The notes under the pieces: generated by a model | What the model was told of the DNA's origin: nothing | Seen by the model: only the letters and a program-made list of their open reading frames with translations | Databases searched by the model: none | Shown here: one piece after another, positions 34,304 to 41,381 of the stretch | Layout of the letters: each line of letters opens with the position of its first letter | Numbering within the stretch: position 1 is the first letter of the stretch | Program-made: the position numbers and the translations under genes | Assembly: GCF_004138165.1 (NCBI RefSeq) | Contig: NZ_RYFF01000022.1 | Coordinates: forward strand, 1-64,000 | Length of the DNA: 64,000 bases | Direction of reading: 5' to 3' | Source of the DNA: Candidatus Chloroploca sp. Khr17 | GTDB taxonomy: Bacteria > Chloroflexota > Chloroflexia > Chloroflexales > Chloroflexaceae

Positions 34304-35548
34304 TCAGTCAACAAAACGCTTGAGCACGAGACACACATTGTGCCCACCAAAGCCAAACGAATTGCTTAGCACAACATCAATCTGGCTAGGTCGGGGGATG
34401 TTCGGGACATAATCAAGGTCGCAGGCAGGATCGGGACTAGTCAGGTTGATCGTGGCAGGCAAGAGATTATGCTGCATCGCCATCACACCAACGACCGTCT
34501 CGATCGCTCCGGCGGCGCCAAGCAGATGTCCAAACTGTGATTTGCTGGCGCTAACAGGCGGGGCCGTTTCGCGCCCACCAAAGACCTGCTTGATCGCCCG
34601 TGACTCGACCGGATCGCCGGCGGGCGTGCTGGTCGCGTGGGCATTGATGTAATCAACCTGATCAGGGATAATCTCGGCACGCTTGAGGGCCAGGCGGATC
34701 GCACGAGCAACACCTTCGCCATCCTCAGACAGGTTTGAGATATGGTAGGCATCAGAAGTCGAGGCATAGCCGACCACTTCAGCCAGAATGGTCGCCCCTC
34801 GGTTGATCGCCTCATCGGCATCTTCCAGGATGAGCGTGGCGGCACCTTCACCCATCACAAAGCCATCACGGGTCGCATCAAACGGGCGTGAGGCGGTATC
34901 CATCTGGTCATTATTGGTCGAAAGCGCCCGCATCGCATTGAACCCGGCAATCCCGATTGGCGTAATGCTCGCCTCGCTGCCGCCTACGATCACCGCCTTG
35001 GCCCAACCCCGCCGAATCGTCTCGGCAGCCTCACCAATTGCATGGGCTGAACTCGCGCATGCCGACGTGAGACAATAGCTCGGCCCTCGTGCGCCGGTGG
35101 CAATCGAGACCTGGCCTGCCGCAAGATTGGTGATCATCGAAGGGATCAAGAATGGGCTGATCCGCCCCGGACCGCGTGCCCGCAACACATCAAGCTGTTC
35201 GCTGAGCGTGCCAATCCCCCCAATGCCACTGGCGATAAAGACCCCAATCTCATCACGGTTCGCTTCAGTAATCTTCAAGCCTGAATGATGCAGTGCCTCA
35301 TTCGATGCGGCGACGGCCAGTTGCACAAAACGATCAGTACGCCGAGCCTCTTTGCGATCCATAAAATTCGCTGGATCAAAGCGCTTGACCTCGGCAGCAA
35401 AGCGTGTGTCAAAGCCGGTCGGGTCGAACAGGGTCAGTGGGCCAACGCCACTGCGCGCCTCAACAATGCCCTGCCACAACTCGGGAACACTCAGACCTAG
35501 CGGGCTGATCGCCCCCATCCCCGTCACAACAACACGCCGCTCCTTCAT
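34304..35548 (-). CDS. fabF: 3-oxoacyl-[acyl-carrier-protein] synthase II
   Basis: A protein of 414 aa, the usual KAS II length. It elongates acyl-ACP with malonyl-ACP in fatty acid synthesis. The catalytic triad is visible: Cys in TSACASSAHAIGEA, His in NAHATSTPAGD and His in SKSQFGHLLGAAG. The glycine-rich C-terminal 'LSNSFGFGGHN' is also typical. The start MKERRVVVTGMGAISPLG (35548) is supported by GAGGAGAGG directly upstream; the 53 extra codons in front are not supported. The extended -10 promoter at 35592-35599 drives it. Neighbouring rnc follows family habit, but acpP and other fab genes are not next to it here. Confidence 0.96.
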   Translation of the reverse strand: MKERRVVVTGMGAISPLGLSVPELWQGIVEARSGVGPLTLFDPTGFDTRFAAEVKRFDPANFMDRKEARRTDRFVQLAVAASNEALHHSGLKITEANRDEIGVFIASGIGGIGTLSEQLDVLRARGPGRISPFLIPSMITNLAAGQVSIATGARGPSYCLTSACASSAHAIGEAAETIRRGWAKAVIVGGSEASITPIGIAGFNAMRALSTNNDQMDTASRPFDATRDGFVMGEGAATLILEDADEAINRGATILAEVVGYASTSDAYHISNLSEDGEGVARAIRLALKRAEIIPDQVDYINAHATSTPAGDPVESRAIKQVFGGRETAPPVSASKSQFGHLLGAAGAIETVVGVMAMQHNLLPATINLTSPDPACDLDYVPNIPRPSQIDVVLSNSFGFGGHNVCLVLKRFVD

Positions 35549-35591
35549 ACATCCTCTCCTCGTCGTTAGACTGACAACCTTAACGTGCGGA

Positions 35592-35599
35592 ATTATACC
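35592..35599 (-). promoter_or_regulatory. fabF promoter (extended -10)
   Basis: On the minus strand the sequence reads TGGTATAAT, an extended -10 with TATAAT at 35592-35597. It lies about 45 nt before the fabF start codon. No clear -35 is found. Confidence 0.5.
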
Positions 35600-35712
35600 A
35601 TGCCTGCTTTGCCCGAGATGGCTCATGCGAGGTGATGGTATACTATTAGCAATAAGCTTCTGTTCTCGCCTCCACGGGGGCGAGACGTGGGAGCCTACGC
35701 TTCCCAAACATT

Positions 35713-35785
35713 TTTGCTAGTCAAAAAAGTCAGCTACGCTGACTTTTCCGACTAGCAAACGACCGGGTTTTAGGGCGACAGCCCT
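35713..35785. repeat. bipartite palindrome unit, copy 2
   Basis: The long palindrome 35713-35734 / 35738-35759 pairs at 20 of 22 positions, with apex CAGCtacGCTG. After 12 nt comes the short palindrome AGGGC-gaca-GCCCT (35772-35776/35781-35785). It lies between the divergent fabF and M20 genes, downstream of a TATACT (35639-35644), so it would be in the 5' leader of the M20 mRNA. Confidence 0.65.
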
Positions 35786-35829
35786 GATCGTGATGGAGAT
35801 GGGCCTACGGACCAAGTCCATCACGATCA
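35785..35829 (+). promoter_or_regulatory. inverted repeat just before the M20 ribosome site
   Basis: TGATCGTGATGGA (35785-35797) pairs perfectly with TCCATCACGATCA (35817-35829), and the AAGGAG ribosome site begins at its right edge. It could be a translational control hairpin or an operator. The left arm abuts the short palindrome of the preceding unit. Confidence 0.45.
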
Positions 35830-35843
35830 AGGAGAAAAAACAT

Positions 35844-37031
35844 ATGCTTGACCGTGCCAATGCGCTCGCCACTGAGCTCGTGCGTCTCCGGCGGGATCTT
35901 CACACGCACCCCGAATTGAGCTTTGCCGAGACTCGGACGTCGGCGCTGGTGGCCGATACGCTGGCCGAGATTGGGGACATCACGGTACGCACGGGCATTG
36001 CGCGCACCGGCGTTGTTGGCGAACTTGGCCCCGGTGGTGGGCTGACCATTGCGATCCGCGCTGATATGGATGCCCTCCCGATTATTGAGGCCAACGCAAC
36101 CCCGTATGCCTCGCAGCATCACGGCGTGATGCACGCCTGCGGCCACGATGCGCATACCGCCATGTTGCTTGGCGCGGCCCATCTGCTCCGTGAACAATTT
36201 GCCAACGAACGCCTGCGTGGGCGGGTACGCTTCATCTTTCAGCCTTCAGAAGAGAATTGGGACGACGAAGGCAAGAGCGGTGGGCTACGCATGGTTGAAG
36301 AAGGTGTCATGGAGGATGTCGACGCCGTGATTGCGCTTCATGTTGATTCGACGTTGCCAATGGGCAAAGTGACCATCCATGGCGGCTGGGCCTCGGCAGC
36401 AGTTGATGACTTCACGGGTTCCTTGCTTGCCACAGGCGGGCACGGGGCCGCACCCCACGAGGGCACCGATCCCATCTATATGCTCATCCCGGTGCTCACC
36501 GCCCTCTATGGCATCAAGGCACGGCGCATTGACCCCATCGAACCAACGATTCTGAGCGTTGGTGTCGTTGAGGCTCAAGGGGCGTCGAATGTCATTCCGA
36601 GTGAGGTGCGCCTCCAGGGAACCTTGCGCAGCTACAATCCGCGGGTACGTGAACAGTTGATCAGCGAGGTCGAGAAGGCTTTCGCCGTAACCCGTGCCTT
36701 CGGCGGCGATTATCGGTTGAAGATCGGGCGTGGCTATCCTGCGGGCTGGAATGACCAGCGCGTCGCCGGTTGGCTCGAACAGGTGGCCGGCTCGATGCTC
36801 GGCGACGATGCCTTTGACCATGCCCCGGCAGGGCTTGGGGCCGAGGATTTTGCCTATATGTGCCAGAAGGCTCCTGGGGCCATGCTGATGCTCGGGGCGG
36901 CTATTGATGATGGCGTGGTACGCGCCCATCATACGCCGATCTTTGACATTGATGAGCGCAGCCTGCCCGTTGGCTCGGCCATCCTCGCCGAAACTGCGTT
37001 GCGCTTCCTCCGCGGCACCATACGCCTCTAA
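35844..37031 (+). CDS. M20-family amidohydrolase (hippurate / N-acyl amino acid hydrolase type)
   Basis: A protein of 395 aa from the ATG at 35844, with AAGGAG 9 nt upstream; 18 further codons in frame lack support. It hydrolyses N-acyl amino acids or related amides with two metal ions. Metal-site regions are 'MHACGHDAHTAMLLGAA', 'IFQPSEENWDD' and 'AGLGAEDFAYM', with His in VIALHVDSTLPMGK. The dimerisation lid domain lies at about 185-300. Substrate preference (hippurate, N-acetyl-amino acid, indole-3-acetyl amide) cannot be assigned. The leader carries several inverted repeats. It is transcribed alone. Confidence 0.88.
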   Translation: MLDRANALATELVRLRRDLHTHPELSFAETRTSALVADTLAEIGDITVRTGIARTGVVGELGPGGGLTIAIRADMDALPIIEANATPYASQHHGVMHACGHDAHTAMLLGAAHLLREQFANERLRGRVRFIFQPSEENWDDEGKSGGLRMVEEGVMEDVDAVIALHVDSTLPMGKVTIHGGWASAAVDDFTGSLLATGGHGAAPHEGTDPIYMLIPVLTALYGIKARRIDPIEPTILSVGVVEAQGASNVIPSEVRLQGTLRSYNPRVREQLISEVEKAFAVTRAFGGDYRLKIGRGYPAGWNDQRVAGWLEQVAGSMLGDDAFDHAPAGLGAEDFAYMCQKAPGAMLMLGAAIDDGVVRAHHTPIFDIDERSLPVGSAILAETALRFLRGTIRL

Positions 37032-37103
37032 GACCAATACCTGGCAACGAAGGCGGTTTTTTGACGCAAAGATGCAAAGGCGCGAAGGTTTTAGCGTAGG
37101 TGC

Positions 37104-37136
37104 GCTCACCCTTCGCGTCTTCGCGTGAGCTTTTTT
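37104..37136 (+). terminator. Rho-independent terminator after the M20 gene
   Basis: GCTCAC (37104-37109) pairs with GTGAGC (37125-37130), directly followed by TTTTTT (37131-37136). The loop also holds CGCG-rich repeats. This is the clearest U-tract terminator for the M20 gene. Confidence 0.6.
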
Positions 37137-37443
37137 GATCGATGCGCTCACCCTTGCCTTGTTTGCAAGGCATTGCTGCTCAGACCACTCCCCTGCAGAT
37201 GGAGCAAGGTGGCTAGGGGGTTTACCTAGCTACGTTACCTATGCTTTTTCCACCTTCCGACGGATCGTTTTCACCTCATTACCGCGTTATACTTGTTGTG
37301 AGGGCAGTGCCAGGCGACCTCGCCTGGCCTCAGCGCGACGCCAATCAGATCTCCAGATGAGATGCGTTGCATCCAATTTGCCATCGCACGAGTGGCCTGA
37401 CACGATGCTTCGGCTGGATGCCCGCGTGCGTGGGCATGACCAT

Positions 37444-37527
37444 GGAACTAACTTGGCACGCTGGTCGTTTCCGCGTATATGGAACGGAACTAACTTGGCA
37501 CGCTGGTCGTTTCCGCGTATATGGAAC
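37444..37527 (+). repeat. perfect 42-bp tandem duplication
   Basis: Two identical 42-bp units (37444-37485 and 37486-37527) begin GGAACTAACTTGGCACGCTG and end CGTATATGGAAC. The second unit ends 50 bp before the ATG at 37578, so the duplication may double a promoter or binding site. Confidence 0.8.
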
Positions 37528-37577
37528 CCAGCCTCCTCCATCACCTTCAGTGGATCAAAACACTAGGAAGAAAAACG

Positions 37578-38078
37578 ATGAAAAGAAAAGACACCTTTCT
37601 GATCGGCATTGTTGCTGGGATTGTTGTGCTTGTTGTGGTTGCGTTTGTCGTCGCGATGATGCGCCCCGAGCCGACATTTCAGCCTGAAACAATGCCCGAA
37701 GGGGTGGCTCATAACTATTTGCTTGCCCTGCAACAGCGCGATCTGGCACGTGCGTATGGCTATCTTGACCCAGGCTTGCCCGGGTTTCCCGCAACCCTCG
37801 ATCTTTTCACCCGCGACCTTACCAGCTATACCGGTGCGCTCGATACGAATCAGGGTTCATCATCCTGGGAGGTTTTGTCGAGTACGGTGACGAATAATCG
37901 GGCATCGGTGGATGTGCGCGAGACCTATTTTTCACAGGGGGGGCTCTTTGGCAGTGGTCAGTATAGCAGCACCTTTTTTATGTCACTCGTGCGCGATGGC
38001 CCCGACGGAGCTTGGAAGTTGACCAGTGCCGATCGCTACTGGGCCTGGTGCTGGAATGAGACGGAAGGATGCAACTAA
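37578..38078 (+). CDS. single-pass membrane protein with NTF2-like extracytoplasmic domain
   Basis: A protein of 166 aa from the ATG at 37578 (AGGAAG upstream); a longer frame starting at 37521 runs through the tandem duplication and is unlikely. A basic MKRKDTF start is followed by one membrane helix (about 8-30). The remaining domain of about 130 residues ('GVAHNYLLALQQRDLARAYGYLDPGLPGF' and 'VDVRETYF', then 'GAWKLTSADRYW') has the pattern of DUF4878/NTF2-like domains that bind small ligands or act as lipoprotein-like sensors. Its stop is 2 bp before the ATG of the next gene, so the two are co-expressed. Confidence 0.68.
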   Translation: MKRKDTFLIGIVAGIVVLVVVAFVVAMMRPEPTFQPETMPEGVAHNYLLALQQRDLARAYGYLDPGLPGFPATLDLFTRDLTSYTGALDTNQGSSSWEVLSSTVTNNRASVDVRETYFSQGGLFGSGQYSSTFFMSLVRDGPDGAWKLTSADRYWAWCWNETEGCN

Positions 38079-38080
38079 CG

Positions 38081-40033
38081 ATGGCTACCATTCGACGTTG
38101 GTATATCCTGCTCGTCTGCGCTGTCAGTCTCCATGCGACGACCTGGGCCACCATCGCGCTGCTTCGCGGCGTCTTGCAGACCGATGGCCGCGATCCGGTG
38201 GCCGCCGTTGCCTTTCAGCTTGCCGTGATCATTATTGGGTTGCCAATCTTTCTCGGTCACTGGATCTGGGGGCAACGCCTCGCGAGCGGCGATCTTGAAG
38301 AACGCGGGAGCCCTGAACGTCGTTTTTATCTCTATGCGACCATGGCCGCGCTGCTCTGGCCGGCGATTTTTAATGGCGTGAGCCTGGTGCAAGCACTACT
38401 CACCCTCATTTCGGGTGGATCGGAATCCGACGTCACTGGCTGGTTTACCCCAACAGAGCAACTGCTACGTAGCATCGTTGCGATCGTTGTGCTTGGCTTG
38501 CTCTGGTGGTATCACCACAGGATCGTCAGCGCCGATCGTGCGGCGCTCCCCGAAACCGATCTAACCGCCGGTTTCCGTCGCTTCTATCTCTTTGCCTTCA
38601 GTACCACCGGCTTGATCCTAGTCGCATCTGCGGCGACAAGTCTGCTCCGCTGGTTACTCTTTCAGTTCGGATCTGGGCCAGAGTTGACAGGCTCACTCCC
38701 CCTCTTGAGCATCTATGATGACATTGCCCGCCTTGCCATCGGCGTGCCGGTCTGGCTCATCTTCTGGGATTGGGCGCAGAGGCTCTTTGCCGGGCCAGAT
38801 GAAGACGAGCACGCATCAGCCTTGCGCAAGCTCTATCTCTATGCGATCGTCTTTGTGACGGTGCTGGCGGCGGTGACCAATGCGACCTTTATTCTCGCTG
38901 GCTTGTTACAACAACTGCTCGGTCTCTCACCCGAAGGCGATCTGCGTGAGCCGTTGACGATCATCATCGCCTCGGGGGTCTTCTGGGTGTATCACGCGCG
39001 GGTGTTGCAGCAGGATGCTGCACAATCCAGCGAGGTTCCGCGCCAGGCGGCAGTGCGGCGTACGTATCTCTATCTTGTGGCGGCGATCGGGCTTGCGGCG
39101 GCGCTCGTTGGTGGAGGTGGCATCCTCAGTGTGATCATCCGGGCCTTTGCCGAACGCGGCTTCACCGATCTGCTCAGTACCCAACTGGCATGGTTCACAG
39201 CGGCACTGATAGCTGGCATTGCGGTCTGGATCTGGCCCTGGCGACAAGTCACGGCGGCAGCCGAACGCGCCGGACCAGAGGGCAGTGCCGAACGCACGTC
39301 GTTGGTACGCAAGATCTATCTCTATGGATATCTCTTTGTGGCAACGATGGTCGTGCTCAGCGGGGCGATCTATGTGATTGCCCGCCTGCTGCGCTTGATC
39401 CTGGGCGACCCGATCGAAGGCAACCTGCTCAGCGATCTTGGGCAAGCGCTTGCCTTTACCCTGCTCGCTGGCCTCACCTGGCTCTATCACGGATCCGAGG
39501 TACGTGCCGACGGACGTGCCCAGCGGCGCGAGCTTGCGTCCCGCCTCGCTGCCTTGCGCGTAGCTATCTTGGCACCCGGCGACGGTACCTTTGGGCAAGC
39601 CGTCGCGAGCCGGTTGCAACAGGAACTGCCTGGCCTTCAACTTGATCTGATCAGACCTGATGGCGAGGTTCGCGTTGCCTCCGCCCAACTCGCCGAGGCA
39701 GGCTTGATTGTCGGGCCGTGGACGATGGCAACAAGTGGCCCAGAGGGTCTGTCACCCGAACTCGTCCAACTGGTTCATGCCAGCTCAGCCCGTAAACTGC
39801 TTGTCCCTACCCGCAGCAGCGCGTGGCAATGGATCGGGGTCGAATCGTTCAGCACCGAAACCCTGATTACGCAGACGGTGCGCACCGTCCGGCAGATCGG
39901 CGAAGGCGAAGAGGCCCGTTCGTCACGCTCGCTCAACCTGGGCAGCATCCTTGGCCTCGTCGTGCTCGGGTTGGTGGCGCTATTCGTTCTTTTGTCGCTG
40001 GTGCTCGGGTTTGTGGGGAATTTGTTGTTTTAG
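38081..40033 (+). CDS. membrane protein with five DUF5671-like three-helix units
   Basis: A protein of 650 aa (or 654 from an ATG at 38069 overlapping the previous gene). Five times it repeats a unit starting with R-R/K-x-YLY or YLF: RRFYLYATMAA, RRFYLFAFSTTG, RKLYLYAIVFV, RRTYLYLVAAI and RKIYLYGYLFV. Each unit is followed by two further hydrophobic segments and ends near 'W-x-YH' motifs (WWYHHR, WVYHAR, WLYHGS). This matches the DUF5671 pattern of Chloroflexota membrane proteins. A soluble part (about 505-600) resembles a degenerate nucleotide-binding or Rossmann-like fold, and a last helix is at the C-terminus. The function is unknown. It is co-transcribed with the small membrane protein. 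Confidence 0.75.
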   Translation: MATIRRWYILLVCAVSLHATTWATIALLRGVLQTDGRDPVAAVAFQLAVIIIGLPIFLGHWIWGQRLASGDLEERGSPERRFYLYATMAALLWPAIFNGVSLVQALLTLISGGSESDVTGWFTPTEQLLRSIVAIVVLGLLWWYHHRIVSADRAALPETDLTAGFRRFYLFAFSTTGLILVASAATSLLRWLLFQFGSGPELTGSLPLLSIYDDIARLAIGVPVWLIFWDWAQRLFAGPDEDEHASALRKLYLYAIVFVTVLAAVTNATFILAGLLQQLLGLSPEGDLREPLTIIIASGVFWVYHARVLQQDAAQSSEVPRQAAVRRTYLYLVAAIGLAAALVGGGGILSVIIRAFAERGFTDLLSTQLAWFTAALIAGIAVWIWPWRQVTAAAERAGPEGSAERTSLVRKIYLYGYLFVATMVVLSGAIYVIARLLRLILGDPIEGNLLSDLGQALAFTLLAGLTWLYHGSEVRADGRAQRRELASRLAALRVAILAPGDGTFGQAVASRLQQELPGLQLDLIRPDGEVRVASAQLAEAGLIVGPWTMATSGPEGLSPELVQLVHASSARKLLVPTRSSAWQWIGVESFSTETLITQTVRTVRQIGEGEEARSSRSLNLGSILGLVVLGLVALFVLLSLVLGFVGNLLF

Positions 40034-40038
40034 GATCA

Positions 40039-40073
40039 GCAAAAAACCGCCAGCTACGCTGGCGGTTTTTTGC
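40039..40073. terminator. bidirectional Rho-independent terminator
   Basis: GCAAAAAACCGCCAGC (40039-40054) pairs with GCTGGCGGTTTTTTGC (40058-40073) around TAC. U-tracts occur in both directions. It separates the convergent DUF5671-like gene and fadA. The apex CAGCtacGCTG is shared with the unit at 35713. Confidence 0.85.
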
Positions 40074-40097
40074 AAGCAATGATCGGCCGCTTCCAGG

Positions 40098-41273
40098 CTA
40101 CAACCGCTCAAAGATCCCAGCGGCACCCATGCCGCCACCAATGCACATCGTGACCATGCCATAGCGCCCGCCACGCCGCTCGAGTTCATCGAGCATCTGC
40201 ACGGTAAGCTTGGCCCCGGTGCAACCCAGCGGGTGCCCAAGCGCGATGGCCCCGCCATTCACATTGAGTTTCTCCATGTCAAGGCCAAGCTCACGCGCAA
40301 CGGCCAGGGCCTGCGCTGCAAACGCTTCATTGAGCTCGATCAGGTCGATCTGGCTCAACTCAAGCCCGGCCAGCTTGAGCGCCTTGGGAATCGCAACGAC
40401 TGGTCCGATGCCCATCACTTCCGGGGCCACGCCGCCAACGGCAAAGCTGAGGAAGCGTGCGCGAGGCTTGAGCCCCAGAGCATCCGCTTTGCGCCGACTC
40501 ATCACCAGCACGGCGGCCGCACCGTCGCTTGTCTGCGAGCTGTTGCCTGCCGTTACGCTACCAGTCGCGCTAAAGGCGGCCTTGAGTTTCGCCAACGCTT
40601 CGAGTGACGTATCGGCCCGCGGCCCCTCGTCACGATCAAACATCATCGTGCGTGTCTGCGCCCGTCCCGCAACCAGTTCCGTCAGTTGCACCTCCACCGG
40701 CACAATCCCGGGGGCAAAATAACCCTGTTGCTGCGCATGCAGCGCCTTCTGATGCGAACGGAGCGCAAACGCATCCTGGTCTTCACGGCTGACCTTGTGG
40801 TCGCGGGCGACATTCTCGGCCGTCAGCCCCATACCCAGATAGAGGGCAGGATCGTGCTGGGCAAGGTGCGGATTGGGCGAGAACTTGTTGCCCGACATTG
40901 GCACCATGCTCATGCTTTCGGCCCCACCGGCAATAATCACGTCCGCCTGCCCCATCATGATCTGCTGCGCGGCCATCGCCACGGTCTGCAGACCCGAGGC
41001 ACAAAAACGGTTGACCGTAACCCCACAGACGCTATCGGGCAACCCGGCCCGCTGGGCGGCAACACGCGCCAGATTGAGCCCTTGCTCACCCTCGGGCATC
41101 GCGCAGCCCATAATCACATCTTCGACCTCACGCGGGTCAAGCCCTGGTGCGCGAGCGATCGTCGCCTGCACAACCAGCGCGGCCAGTTCATCGGGGCGGG
41201 TCGTGCGCAACGTACCACGGCCTGATTTGCCAACGGCGGTACGGGCACCAGAAATAATGACGGCTTCGTCCAT
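40098..41273 (-). CDS. fadA: acetyl-CoA acyltransferase (thiolase)
   Basis: A protein of 391 aa from [18 protein letters not shown] (41273); AGGAG lies 12 nt upstream and the 32 earlier codons pass through a palindrome, so they are rejected. It cleaves 3-ketoacyl-CoA with CoA in beta-oxidation, or condenses acetyl-CoA in reverse. Nucleophilic Cys is in [10 protein letters not shown]; the other active-site blocks are '[10 protein letters not shown]', [16 protein letters not shown] and '[13 protein letters not shown]'. It follows a FadN-type dehydrogenase/hydratase, the same order as fadN-fadA in Bacillus. A strong hairpin separates the two genes and may lower thiolase expression. Confidence 0.92.
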   Translation of the reverse strand: MDEAVIISGARTAVGKSGRGTLRTTRPDELAALVVQATIARAPGLDPREVEDVIMGCAMPEGEQGLNLARVAAQRAGLPDSVCGVTVNRFCASGLQTVAMAAQQIMMGQADVIIAGGAESMSMVPMSGNKFSPNPHLAQHDPALYLGMGLTAENVARDHKVSREDQDAFALRSHQKALHAQQQGYFAPGIVPVEVQLTELVAGRAQTRTMMFDRDEGPRADTSLEALAKLKAAFSATGSVTAGNSSQTSDGAAAVLVMSRRKADALGLKPRARFLSFAVGGVAPEVMGIGPVVAIPKALKLAGLELSQIDLIELNEAFAAQALAVARELGLDMEKLNVNGGAIALGHPLGCTGAKLTVQMLDELERRGGRYGMVTMCIGGGMGAAGIFERL

Positions 41274-41320
41274 ATGTGATTGTTCTCCTAATATATCCTC
41301 TTGGCTGATATCGGTACCGT

Positions 41321-41373
41321 GCGTATGCTGGAGCAAATGGCTAACTGCGCTAGCCATTTGCTCCAGCATACGC
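41321..41373. repeat. long palindrome inside the fadN-fadA operon
   Basis: Arms 41321-41343 and 41351-41373 are perfect 23-bp complements around a 7-nt loop. It lies between two co-directional genes, 8 bp after the fadN stop (minus strand) and 47 bp before the fadA start codon. It may be an attenuating or mRNA-stabilising element. Confidence 0.7.
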
Positions 41374-41381
41374 GAACTTCC

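Larger units (their letters stand above)
37032..37577. other. 546-bp spacer with repeats and a terminator
   Basis: No gene is seen. It has GACGCAAAGATGCAAAGG-type repeats (37063-37088), a terminator hairpin (37104-37136), a small TGCCTTG/CAAGGCA hairpin (37155-37172) and a perfect tandem duplication (37444-37527) just before the next gene. Confidence 0.55.
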
